Under the pieces are notes generated by a model, which ran no database searches, had not been told where the DNA came from, and worked only from the letters and a program-made list of their open reading frames with translations. This document shows positions 17,763-26,041 of a stretch of DNA of 64,000 bases, piece by piece (within the stretch, counting starts at the first letter, position 1; every line of letters begins with the position of its first letter). The DNA is taken from positions 1 to 64,000 of the forward strand of contig DATHTE010000052.1 of NCBI GenBank assembly GCA_035463475.1, written 5' to 3'. A program made the position numbers and the translations under genes. Origin of the DNA: JACPDI01 sp035463475 (lineage in GTDB: Bacteria; Acidobacteriota; Vicinamibacteria; Vicinamibacterales; 2-12-FULL-66-21).

Positions 17763-18756
17763 GGGGCCCGTCGCGCGCGACACGGCTGTCCTGTGCCTTC
17801 GTCCGGAAGCTGATTTCGCGCGCGTCGACGCCATGCCGCCGGCGTCGCTGCGCGTGTCTTACCGGTCTCCGTCCGATGCCGACGTCGGCGATCTCCTGAG
17901 GCAATCACGCGCGATGGTGATTCCTGCCGTCGGGCCGAAGATCTCCCCGTCGATATTCGAGGGCAGCGATCTCGCGCTCGTGCAGATCACCGGCGCGGGG
18001 GTCGAGCGGCTCGACCGCGCTGCGCTGACCCGCCTGGGGATCCCGGTCGCCAACGTTCCCGGCGGCAGCAACAGCGCGGTGGCCGAGTACGTCGTCACCA
18101 TGGCCTCGCTGCTCCTGCGACGCTTCGCGTGGGCGGACTGGGAAATGCGCCGCGGCAACTACGAGGGGTTCCGCGCGCGCCTGCTCGCCGACAATCTGGC
18201 GGGGCTCGACGGCCTGCTCGCCGGCGTCATCGGGCTTGGCGTGATCGGCCGCGCGGTTGCCGAGACCTTTCACCGGGCGGGCTGCCGCGTCTGTTACTAC
18301 GATCCCGACCCGAAGGATGCCCGCGGCGTGGACGGCCTCGGCGCCAGGCGGGTCTCCCTCGAGGAATTGCTGGCAACGGCGGACGTGATCTCGCTCCACG
18401 TGCCTTTGCAGCGGGAGACCGAGCGGCTGATTGGCCCGCGCGAACTGTCGCTGACGAAGCCGGGCGTCGTGCTGATCCAGGCGTCTCGCGGCGGCGTCGT
18501 CGATGAAGCGGCCCTCGCAGAGTGGCTGCAATCGGGCCACATTGGCGGGGCGGCGATCGACGTCTATGCGATCGAGCCGCCGGTGCCAAACAACCCGCTG
18601 CTTCGCCTCGAAGGCGAGCCCGCGCGCCGCCTCATCTTCACGCCGCACATTGCCGGCGTGACGCGCCAGTCCGCCAGTTTCCTCCTCCGGGCGGCCTGGC
18701 AGAACGTCGAGCGCGTGCTCGTCCGGCACGAGCCGCCCCTGAACCGGGTTTACTGA
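17746..18756 (+). CDS. D-isomer-specific 2-hydroxyacid dehydrogenase
   Basis: A 336-residue NAD(P)-dependent dehydrogenase. The cofactor loop is GVIGLGVIGRAVAETF. The catalytic set is visible: Arg in IQASRGGVVDE, Glu in DVYAIEPP and His in FTPHIAGVT. Substrate-binding residues are in VPGGSNSAVAEYV. The family reduces 2-keto acids or oxidises D-2-hydroxy acids (phosphoglycerate, glyoxylate, lactate types). The length fits the short form without an ACT domain. It overlaps the cupin gene and precedes the dicarboxylate transporter by 12 bases, which suggests that a 2-hydroxy or 2-keto di-acid is the transported compound. Confidence 0.9.
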   Translation: MSGTVEGPVARDTAVLCLRPEADFARVDAMPPASLRVSYRSPSDADVGDLLRQSRAMVIPAVGPKISPSIFEGSDLALVQITGAGVERLDRAALTRLGIPVANVPGGSNSAVAEYVVTMASLLLRRFAWADWEMRRGNYEGFRARLLADNLAGLDGLLAGVIGLGVIGRAVAETFHRAGCRVCYYDPDPKDARGVDGLGARRVSLEELLATADVISLHVPLQRETERLIGPRELSLTKPGVVLIQASRGGVVDEAALAEWLQSGHIGGAAIDVYAIEPPVPNNPLLRLEGEPARRLIFTPHIAGVTRQSASFLLRAAWQNVERVLVRHEPPLNRVY

Positions 18757-18768
18757 GGACCTTCGGAC

Positions 18769-20061
18769 ATGGCGGCGAAGAAACCGTGGTACGCGCAGCT
18801 TTACGTGCAGGTCCTCATCGCGATGGGCATCGGCGCGCTGGTCGGGCATTTCGCCCCGGGCGCCGGCCGATCGCTCAAGCCGCTCGGCGACGGATTCATC
18901 GCGCTCATCCGCATGGTGATTGGCCCCATCATCTTCTGCAACGTCGTCGCCGGCATCGCCTCGATGCGGGACATGAAGAAGCTGGGACGGGTCGGGCTCA
19001 AGACGCTCGTCTACTTCGAGGTGGTCGCGACGCTGGCGCTCGTGGTCGGTGTGGCGGCCGCGCTGGTCATCAGGCCGGGCGCGGGATTCAACCTCGATCC
19101 GGCGACGCTCGACTCGACCGCGCTGCCCCCTGCGGCGACGGCGCCACACCAGGGAACGCTGGACTTCATCCTCGGCATCATTCCCGAGACTTTCTTCGGC
19201 GCATTCGCGAGCGCGGAAATTCTTCCCGTGCTGCTGGTCTCGATCCTGTCGGGCTTCGCAGTCGGGCGGATGGGCGCCCACTACGAGACGGCGGTCCATG
19301 CCGTGGAGACCGCCGCGAGATTCTTCTTCAGCATCATTCACATCATCACCCGCGCCGCGCCGGTCGCGGCGCTGGGCGCCATTGCGTTCACGGTGGGCGC
19401 GTACGGCCTGAGCGCGCTGTGGAACCTGATCGAACTGATCATGACGTTCTACCTGACGGCGGCCGTCTTCGTATTCGTGGTCCTGAACGTCATCGCGCGC
19501 CTGGCGGGGTTCTCGATCTTCCGGTTCGTCGGCTACATCAAGGACGAACTCCTCATCGTGCTCGGGACCAGCTCCTCGGAAACCGCGCTGCCGCACATGC
19601 TGGAGAAGCTCGAGCGACTCGGCGCCGCAAAGTCCACCGTCGGCCTCGTCTTCCCGACGGGCTACAGCTTCAACACCGACGGCAGCAACATCTACATCAC
19701 CCTCTCGGCGCTCTTCCTCGCTCAGGCGACGAACACGCACATGCCGCTCGGGGATGTACTGGGCCTGGTGCTGTTCGCGGCCGTGACCTCGAAAGGGGCC
19801 TCTGGCGTGAGCGGCACCGCGTTCATCACCCTCGCCGTGACGCTCTCGGCGTTCCCGGCGATTCCCATCGAGTCGCTCGCCGTGCTGCTCGGCATCGACA
19901 AGTTCATGAGTGAGTGTCGGGCGGTGACGAACGTCATCGGCAACGGCGTGGCGACGCTGGTCGTCAGCCGATGGGAGCGGGAGCTCGACGTCGAGACGCT
20001 TCGGCGCAACCTCCGCAGCGGTCCCGAGCCGACCACGAGAGAGGCCTTGATCGAAACCTGA
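18769..20061 (+). CDS. dctA: DAACS-family dicarboxylate/amino acid:cation symporter (DctA-like)
   Basis: A 430-residue inner-membrane transporter with the architecture of the glutamate/C4-dicarboxylate symporters. The HP1 hairpin serine stretch is in ELLIVLGTSSSETALP, TM7 carries PTGYSFNTDGSNIY, and HP2 is GASGVSGTAFI. TM8 follows with RAVTNVIGNGVATLVV, where DctA proteins carry a conserved Arg. It ends an operon of catabolic enzymes and so probably imports their substrate. The exact ligand (succinate, malate or a related hydroxy di-acid) is not fixed by the sequence. Confidence 0.9.
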   Translation: MAAKKPWYAQLYVQVLIAMGIGALVGHFAPGAGRSLKPLGDGFIALIRMVIGPIIFCNVVAGIASMRDMKKLGRVGLKTLVYFEVVATLALVVGVAAALVIRPGAGFNLDPATLDSTALPPAATAPHQGTLDFILGIIPETFFGAFASAEILPVLLVSILSGFAVGRMGAHYETAVHAVETAARFFFSIIHIITRAAPVAALGAIAFTVGAYGLSALWNLIELIMTFYLTAAVFVFVVLNVIARLAGFSIFRFVGYIKDELLIVLGTSSSETALPHMLEKLERLGAAKSTVGLVFPTGYSFNTDGSNIYITLSALFLAQATNTHMPLGDVLGLVLFAAVTSKGASGVSGTAFITLAVTLSAFPAIPIESLAVLLGIDKFMSECRAVTNVIGNGVATLVVSRWERELDVETLRRNLRSGPEPTTREALIET

Positions 20062-20280
20062 ACGCATCGCGTTCTTGTTCAACCCGTTCTGCTGGAAGGT
20101 CCCGCCGGCACAGTGGCCGAGTTTCCGCAGAACCCCTCGGAGAACCGCCTCGGAGAGAATTGCGGCCTGTTGAGGAGCAGACCGCTGACCGACTGGCCTA
20201 CGGAGCGGACAGCGCGGCCATAAAAGAAGCTTGTTTTGGCCTGTTTCGCGGCTGGCGACCTGCTTGCAACCGGGCAGGGC

Positions 20281-21708
20281 ATGGCAACGATGACACGAGA
20301 GTCGCTGAGGCTCGTCGTCACCGCGGTGGCCGCGCTCACGATCGCGGCCTCGTCGGCCGCGCAGACGCGCATCGAGCTTCGGAAGAACAAATACACGCCG
20401 CAGCAGGACGTGGAACTGGGGCGCCAGGCGGCCGCTGAAGTGCGCCGTGAGCTCCCGATGATGAACGACGACCGCGTCGAGGATTTCGTCGAGGACATCG
20501 GCGAGGAGCTCATTCGCGAGATCCCGCCCGAGTTCCGGCATCCGGGCTTCGAGTATTCCTTCGACGTGGTGAACCTGAAGGAGATCAACGCGTTCGCCCT
20601 CCCTGGCGGGCCGATGTTCGTGCATCGCGGGATGCTCGCCGCTGCGCGCACCGACGGCGAAGTCGCGGGCGTCATGGCGCACGAACTCAGCCACGTGATC
20701 CTCCGGCACGGAACCGTGCAGGCGTCCAAGGGGCAGAAGTTCCAGATCGGCGCCATCGCCGGCCAGATCCTCGGAAGGATCGTCGGCGGGCGGACCGGCG
20801 CGGTGATCGCGCAGGGATCCGAGCTGGGCCTCGGCACCTACTTTCTCAAGTACGGGCGCGAGTTCGAGCGGGAGGCGGACCTGCTCGGCGCGCAACTGAT
20901 GGCGCGCGCGGGCTACGACCCACGCGAGATGGCCTCGATGTTCGAGACGATCCAGAAGCAGGGAGGCTCGCGCGGCCCGGAGTGGCTGAGCAGTCACCCG
21001 AATCCTGGTAACCGCGCCGCTGCGATTCACCGCGAGGCGGAGATGCTCCGCGTCGAAGGGCGGGCATCGTCCGCAGACATTGAGGGCGTGCACGCGCGTC
21101 TCGCGCAGTTGCCGCCGGCGCCGAGCATGGCGCAGGTGCAACGGTCCGGCTCCGGATCCGCTGGCAGTGAGTCGGCTCGCCGGGCGCCGGTAGGCACCAG
21201 CAGACGCGCCGCGCGCGTGGAGCCGCCGTCAGGCCAGTGGCGAACCTACCAGGCGGGCGACTTCCTCCGCCTGAGCGTCCCGGCGAACTGGCGTGCGCTC
21301 GACGGCGGCGGGACAGTTACCTACGCGCCGGAAGGAGGCTACTTCCGCGCCGAGAACGGGCAGTCCGCGTTCACGCACGGCGTTCAGATCGGCGTCATCC
21401 AGGCGGGCGGCGGAAGCCTGCTGCAGAAGACGGAGCAGCTGCTCGAAGGGTTCGCTCGCGGCAATCCGCAGCTCCGGCGGCAGGGCGGCTACTCCCGGAC
21501 GTCGATCGCCGGGCGCCCGGGGCTGACTGCCAGGCTGAGCAACGTGTCCGAAGTGACGGGGCAGACGGAAGCGGTAAACGTGTCCACCGTGGAACTGCGC
21601 GACGGCGGCGTGCTGTTTCTGATAGGCGTGGCCCCGGCGAGCGAAGCGCGAGCGTACTCGAACGCCTTCAGCCGCGTGCGGCAGTCCGTGCAGCTCGCGG
21701 ACAGATAA
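20281..21708 (+). CDS. Exported M48 family metalloprotease (BepA/YfgC-like)
   Basis: A 475-residue protein. The ATG at 20281 (or 20290) is preferred because it precedes the signal peptide (LRLVVTAVAALTIAASSAAQ). The zinc motif HELSH is at residues 134-138 and the third ligand Glu in FEREADLLGAQLM. The segment NAFALPGGPMFVHRGML is typical of periplasmic M48 proteins that maintain outer-membrane assembly. The C-terminal about 160 residues form a second domain (TYQAGDFLRLSVPANWRAL) without TPRs, unlike BepA. The 219 bases upstream of the start show no gene. Confidence 0.88.
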   Translation: MATMTRESLRLVVTAVAALTIAASSAAQTRIELRKNKYTPQQDVELGRQAAAEVRRELPMMNDDRVEDFVEDIGEELIREIPPEFRHPGFEYSFDVVNLKEINAFALPGGPMFVHRGMLAAARTDGEVAGVMAHELSHVILRHGTVQASKGQKFQIGAIAGQILGRIVGGRTGAVIAQGSELGLGTYFLKYGREFEREADLLGAQLMARAGYDPREMASMFETIQKQGGSRGPEWLSSHPNPGNRAAAIHREAEMLRVEGRASSADIEGVHARLAQLPPAPSMAQVQRSGSGSAGSESARRAPVGTSRRAARVEPPSGQWRTYQAGDFLRLSVPANWRALDGGGTVTYAPEGGYFRAENGQSAFTHGVQIGVIQAGGGSLLQKTEQLLEGFARGNPQLRRQGGYSRTSIAGRPGLTARLSNVSEVTGQTEAVNVSTVELRDGGVLFLIGVAPASEARAYSNAFSRVRQSVQLADR

Positions 21709-21733
21709 GCGCAAGGGTCGACAGGCCTTTAAA

Positions 21734-21760
21734 GGTTCGACGGGTAACCCCCGTCGAACC
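21734..21760. terminator. Perfect 11-bp hairpin between M48 and S1C protease genes
   Basis: GGTTCGACGGG at 21734-21744 pairs perfectly with CCCGTCGAACC at 21750-21760 across a 5-base loop. It lies 26 bases after the M48 stop and 60 bases before the next start. No T-run follows, so it may act as a Rho-independent-like stop, an RNA-stabilising hairpin or an operator. Confidence 0.5.
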
Positions 21761-21819
21761 TCATTCGAACCCGACGAGCCTTCCCCCGCCGTGCGATAAT
21801 TCCCGCCTCTGCACTTCTC

Positions 21820-23490
21820 ATGCGTCCGCTGACTATTGCGGTGGCGATCTGTCTGAACGGGGCCGTCGTGTCGGCGCAGGAGCGCGCGGTGGACGGCACC
21901 GTGCTCATTCGCGTGACCGGAGACGTGACGGTGAGCTTGTCTGACGAAGCGGGCGCGACCCGCCGGCAGACCGAGCTCTCCGGCGTGGAGCTGGGAACGG
22001 GCAGCGGCATGATCGTGTCGCGCTACGGTCACGTGGTGACCAACCATCACGTGATTGCGGGGGGCGAGTTGCGCGGGCGCATCAACGGGGTGCCCGCGAC
22101 GATGACGCTGACCGTGCAGCGCGTCGAAGTGTGCCTGCCCGGCTCGACCCCCGATCGTTCGCTGGTTCGCTTCGACGCGTCGGTCGTCGCCGTCGATCCG
22201 GAGCTGGACCTGGCGATCCTCGCCATTCCCGGAAACGATCTCCCGTACGTGTCCCTCGGCGACTCCGATTCGCTCCGGGCGGGGCAGCCGGTGTCCGTCG
22301 TCGGTTATCCGCTCGGCGACGCACTGGACGTCGGCCGTCCCGAAGCCACCGACTCGATGGCGCCGACGATGGGGACGGGCATCGTGTCCGCGCTGCGCGA
22401 GGACGCCAGCGGGAACGTCCGCTACATCCAGACCTCCGCGCCGCTCAATCGCGGGAACAGTGGAGGGCCGCTGCTCGATCGGGCCGGCTTCGCCGCGGGC
22501 GTAGTGCAGATGAAGCTGACCCGCGTGGAAGGAATCGCGTTTGCGATTCCGATCAACCTCGTGAAAGACTTCCTCGCCCGTAACGGGGTGGACACCTTCC
22601 TTCCGGCCACGCGGCTGACGCTCGGGCCACTCTACGATGCGCCGGGCAAGTTGATTCGTCTTCACGCCGTCACCGGCTTCGAGGATGGAGGCCCCTCTCG
22701 GCTCGCTGTAGACAGCGGATCGAGTCTCGCCGGCGTAGCGCTGCACATCGATCGGGTCGCAACGGGGTGGAGCCTCGAGCAACTGGAGGAAGAGCTGCGA
22801 ACGGGTCGCGCATTTGAGCCGCAGCGAACGGCCGAGGCGGGGCCTCGGACGCGCACGGAGCGTGTCCTTCGGGCCGAGTCGAGTGGGCTCGCGGATGGGC
22901 GTCCGGTGCGGATGATGTACTCCCTCGTGGACCTCGGCGGCGAGAAGATCGTGGCGCGGTACGTCGGAAGCGCCGAACAGATCGCATTCAACCAGAGCGT
23001 GCTCGCGGCATCGCTCGCGAGCCTTGAAGCGGCGCCGATGCTTGCGACCGGCCCGCGAAGCGCGCAGCCGGACGGGTGGGTCGCCGTTGTGCCCGCGAGT
23101 GGTCTGGAAGCGGTCAAGGCCATCCCGGCAGGGTGGACGCTCGATGCCGGCGCGCCGCTGCCCTGCGGGGGCCTGCCGGCGGTGCGCACAGCGCTCTTCG
23201 CTTCACCGCGCCACGACTTCACGGTCTCCTTTGCGGCTGGACAGCATGACACGGCGCTCGCGCCGGCACGGGCGGCACGCGCCTGCGCCGCCGGCCGAGG
23301 CTCCGCCACGGAAGCGACATACCGCTATCGCTTTTCGCGGTTGGGCGTCGAGTACGCTGTCGAAGGGCAGTTCCTGGGAACGGACTCCGGAACCCTGCAG
23401 CTCGAGATGGTTGTCCCCACCCGCGACGTCACTGCCGCTCGCGATCTCTTCCAGCGATGGCTGGCAGAGTTGGCGGCTGGCTCCCGCTGA
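21820..23490 (+). CDS. Trypsin-like (S1C/HtrA-type) serine protease with unknown C-terminal region
   Basis: A 556-residue exported protein (signal MRPLTIAVAICLNGAVVSAQ). The protease domain covers about residues 55-260: His77 in TNHHVIA, Asp in DPELDLAIL and the nucleophile in NRGNSGGPLL. The order and spacing fit HtrA/DegP. No convincing PDZ follows; instead there are about 290 residues of two similar-looking beta-rich halves. In HtrA the PDZ domains choose substrates, so this tail may serve another recognition role. The first ATG opens the signal peptide. It is transcribed in the same direction as the M48 gene but separated from it by a hairpin. Confidence 0.85.
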   Translation: MRPLTIAVAICLNGAVVSAQERAVDGTVLIRVTGDVTVSLSDEAGATRRQTELSGVELGTGSGMIVSRYGHVVTNHHVIAGGELRGRINGVPATMTLTVQRVEVCLPGSTPDRSLVRFDASVVAVDPELDLAILAIPGNDLPYVSLGDSDSLRAGQPVSVVGYPLGDALDVGRPEATDSMAPTMGTGIVSALREDASGNVRYIQTSAPLNRGNSGGPLLDRAGFAAGVVQMKLTRVEGIAFAIPINLVKDFLARNGVDTFLPATRLTLGPLYDAPGKLIRLHAVTGFEDGGPSRLAVDSGSSLAGVALHIDRVATGWSLEQLEEELRTGRAFEPQRTAEAGPRTRTERVLRAESSGLADGRPVRMMYSLVDLGGEKIVARYVGSAEQIAFNQSVLAASLASLEAAPMLATGPRSAQPDGWVAVVPASGLEAVKAIPAGWTLDAGAPLPCGGLPAVRTALFASPRHDFTVSFAAGQHDTALAPARAARACAAGRGSATEATYRYRFSRLGVEYAVEGQFLGTDSGTLQLEMVVPTRDVTAARDLFQRWLAELAAGSR

Positions 23491-24021
23491 TCGCCAGCTC
23501 GAACGCGACGACACCTCACGCTTGGCATCCAAAACGTGCTGCCGCATATGCTGAATCTTGCGGCCGCACTCGGGGGGGACGAGGTCAGACCTCGCTGCAA
23601 CCGACCTCCAGGACGCTACGGTTCTGCTCGAACGCGACGTCTTACTCCGGAAGATGCTGCGGCATCTCGCGGGGACGTTGCAGGACGGTGGACTCGACGA
23701 GGCCTTCTGCTCCGCGAGCGTGGTCGGACAGAAGATCGGCGAAGAGATCAACTCCAGCTGCAAGCAGGGAGCTTACGATCGATCGCGTCAGCCGCGAGCA
23801 GGTCGCCGCCGTGTCCAAACCGGCCAGCCCCGCGGAACTCGTCACCGCCGTTTGCGCGCTCGTCCCGCGGGCGAGCGGGGGCGATCGTGCCTGAGACCGG
23901 CGCCGCTTCCCGCGGCGTTGGGGTACAATTCGTCGGACCCACTCCCATCATGGCGCTCCCGTCCGGCAGCTTAAGGACCAGCATTCCCGCCGCCGCAGCC
24001 CGCTAGCCACGAGGTGCATCG
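23491..24021. other. 531-base stretch without a convincing gene, possibly decayed coding DNA
   Basis: No open frame here has a start, ribosome site and recognisable family together. Traces suggest decay. The plus-strand frame ending at 23891-23893 encodes EQVAAVSKPASPAELVTAVCALVPR, which resembles the C-terminal end of a response-regulator receiver domain (SKPxxPxELVxxVxxLL). A 14-base direct repeat, GCTCGAACGCGACG, occurs near 23498 and 23627. The stretch probably holds the promoter for the CocE-type hydrolase gene in its last part. The pseudogene reading is tentative. Confidence 0.3.
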
Positions 24022-26010
24022 ATGTCGCTGGATCGCGCTCGCCTGTTTGCCCTGCTCGCGCCCGTAGTCGGCGCGCTGACGCTCGCCGCCCTGCCGCGCG
24101 CCATTCATCAGACACCGCAGGCGCAGCAGCCGGCCGTGACACACCCGGGGCTGCCCAGCGAAACACCTGCCAGGCTCGAGCAGCGGACGGAGAGCTTCGA
24201 CTACGTCCGCCGGGAAGTGATGATCCCGATGCGGGATGGCGTGAAGCTCTATACGGTGGTCCTCGTGCCGAAGGGCGTCACGGGCGCGCCAATCCTGCTG
24301 ACGCGCACGCCCTACAACGCCACGGCGCTCACGAGCCACACCAGCAGCCCGCGCCTCGCTTCGATCCTCCAGGGCTACGACAACGCCGCGGACGTCATCG
24401 TCGAGGGAGGCTACATCCGCGCCGTGCAGGACGTGCGCGGGAAGTACCGCTCGGAGGGGGACTACGTGATGACGCGGCCGCTCCGCGGGCCGCAGAACCC
24501 CACCCCGATCGATCACGCGACCGACACCTACGACACGATCGAGTGGCTGGTGAAGAACGTCCCCGAGAGCAACGGCAAGGTGGGGATCCTCGGGATTTCC
24601 TACGACGGCTTCTTGACGTTGATGGCGCTCTTCGACCCGCACCCTGCGCTCAAAGCCGCCGTACCGATGAACCCGATGGTGGACGGTTGGATCGGCGACG
24701 ACTGGTTTCACAACGGCGCGTTTCGCCAGCAGATGATGCCGTACATCTACAACCAGGTCGCCACGCGCGAGTCCGAGGTGTTGTGGTGGACGGGCCATTT
24801 CGATGATTACGACGCGTACCTGAAGGCAGGCTCCGCAGGGGAGCTCGGGAGGAGTCACGGGCTCGAGCAGATGGGTTACTGGCGGAAGCTCCTCGAGCAT
24901 CCCAGCTACGACGCGTTCTGGCGGGACCAGGCGGTGGACAAGGCGCTGGCGCGCCAGCCGCTGACGGTTCCGACGATGTTCGTGCACGGCCTGTGGGACC
25001 AGGAGGACATCTACGGCGCGATCGCGGCGTACCACGCGCTCGAGCAGAAAGACACGGCGAACGACACGGTGTTCCTCGTCATGGGGCCGTGGTACCACGG
25101 CCAGCAGATCGCCGAGGGGAGCAGCCTCGGCCCGCTCAGATTCAGCAGCGACACGGCGCTGCACTTCCGGCAGGAGATCCTGCGGCCGTTCCTCGACCGG
25201 CACCTGAAAGACGATGCGCTGGCCGGCGCGAAACGCGACATCCCGCCGGTCGTAGCGTTCGAGACCGGCACGAACGCCTGGCGGAGTCTTCCCGCGTGGC
25301 CCGCCGGCTGCGCGAGCGGCTGCAGCATCGAGCGCGCGCCGCTCTACTTGCGCGCGGGCGGGAAGCTGAGTTTCTCGGCTCCACTTCCGGGTGAGAAGTC
25401 GTTCGAGGAATACGTTTCGGATCCGGCCAAGCCAGTACCGTTCCGCGCGCGCCCCATCCGGCCGGTGGGGTACGAGAACCTGACGTGGTCGCAATGGCTC
25501 GTGGACGACCAGCGAGAGGCCTCCGGCCGCACCGACGTTGCGGTGTTCGTGTCGGATGTGTTGAGCGCGCCCCTGAAGATCAGCGGCGGTCCGATCGCGA
25601 ACCTGATCGCGTCCACGACCGGCACCGACTCAGACTGGGTCGTGAAGCTGATCGACGTCTATCCCGACGAGGTGCCGGCACAGCCCTCGATGGGTGGCTA
25701 CCAGCTCATGATCGCCGCCGACATCTTCCGCGGGCGGTACCGTGAGAGCGTCGACACGCCCGGGCCGATCACGCCGGGCAAACCGCTGCCATATCGCTTC
25801 GCGCTACCCACGGCGAACCACGTCTTCCTGCCGGGGCACCGCATCATGGTGCAGATCCAATCGAGCTGGTTCCCGCTGTACGATCGCAACCCGCAGACCT
25901 TCGTGCCGAGCATCTTCTGGGCGAAGCCGGAGGACTTCCGCAAGGCGGTCCAGCGGGTTTTTCACGCAGCCGATCGCGCGAGCTTCGTGGAGCTGCCGGT
26001 CGTGAAGTAA
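24022..26010 (+). CDS. CocE/NonD family hydrolase (X-Pro peptidase / amino-acid ester hydrolase type), exported
   Basis: A 662-residue alpha/beta hydrolase with an N-terminal hydrophobic segment (LFALLAPVVGALTLAALP). The nucleophile Ser193 is in GILGISYDGF, matching the GxSYxG motif of S15/CocE enzymes; RDGVKLYTVVLVPKG and RGKYRSEGDY are further family marks. The catalytic Asp is likely in FVHGLWDQED and the His in GPWYHGQ. The C-terminal about 230 residues form the jelly-roll domain shared with X-Pro dipeptidyl peptidases (PGHRIMVQIQSSWFP). Members cleave amino-acid esters, glutaryl amides or Xaa-Pro peptides. The gene is followed 31 bases later by a glycosidase. Confidence 0.88.
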   Translation: MSLDRARLFALLAPVVGALTLAALPRAIHQTPQAQQPAVTHPGLPSETPARLEQRTESFDYVRREVMIPMRDGVKLYTVVLVPKGVTGAPILLTRTPYNATALTSHTSSPRLASILQGYDNAADVIVEGGYIRAVQDVRGKYRSEGDYVMTRPLRGPQNPTPIDHATDTYDTIEWLVKNVPESNGKVGILGISYDGFLTLMALFDPHPALKAAVPMNPMVDGWIGDDWFHNGAFRQQMMPYIYNQVATRESEVLWWTGHFDDYDAYLKAGSAGELGRSHGLEQMGYWRKLLEHPSYDAFWRDQAVDKALARQPLTVPTMFVHGLWDQEDIYGAIAAYHALEQKDTANDTVFLVMGPWYHGQQIAEGSSLGPLRFSSDTALHFRQEILRPFLDRHLKDDALAGAKRDIPPVVAFETGTNAWRSLPAWPAGCASGCSIERAPLYLRAGGKLSFSAPLPGEKSFEEYVSDPAKPVPFRARPIRPVGYENLTWSQWLVDDQREASGRTDVAVFVSDVLSAPLKISGGPIANLIASTTGTDSDWVVKLIDVYPDEVPAQPSMGGYQLMIAADIFRGRYRESVDTPGPITPGKPLPYRFALPTANHVFLPGHRIMVQIQSSWFPLYDRNPQTFVPSIFWAKPEDFRKAVQRVFHAADRASFVELPVVK

Positions 26011-26041
26011 GCCCCCGTCCACCTTTCTGGAGAGCGTGATC

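Noticed and set aside
20062..20280. tRNA gene or upstream TTG start for the M48 protease
   Set aside because: No cloverleaf could be formed by eye, and starting at 20236 would place 15 unconserved residues before a good signal peptide.
17905..21141. Very long open frame on the minus strand (over 1,000 codons)
   Set aside because: Its product is Arg-, His- and Asp-rich without motifs and lies antisense to two well-supported genes and the start of a third. Such frames arise from GC bias at third positions.
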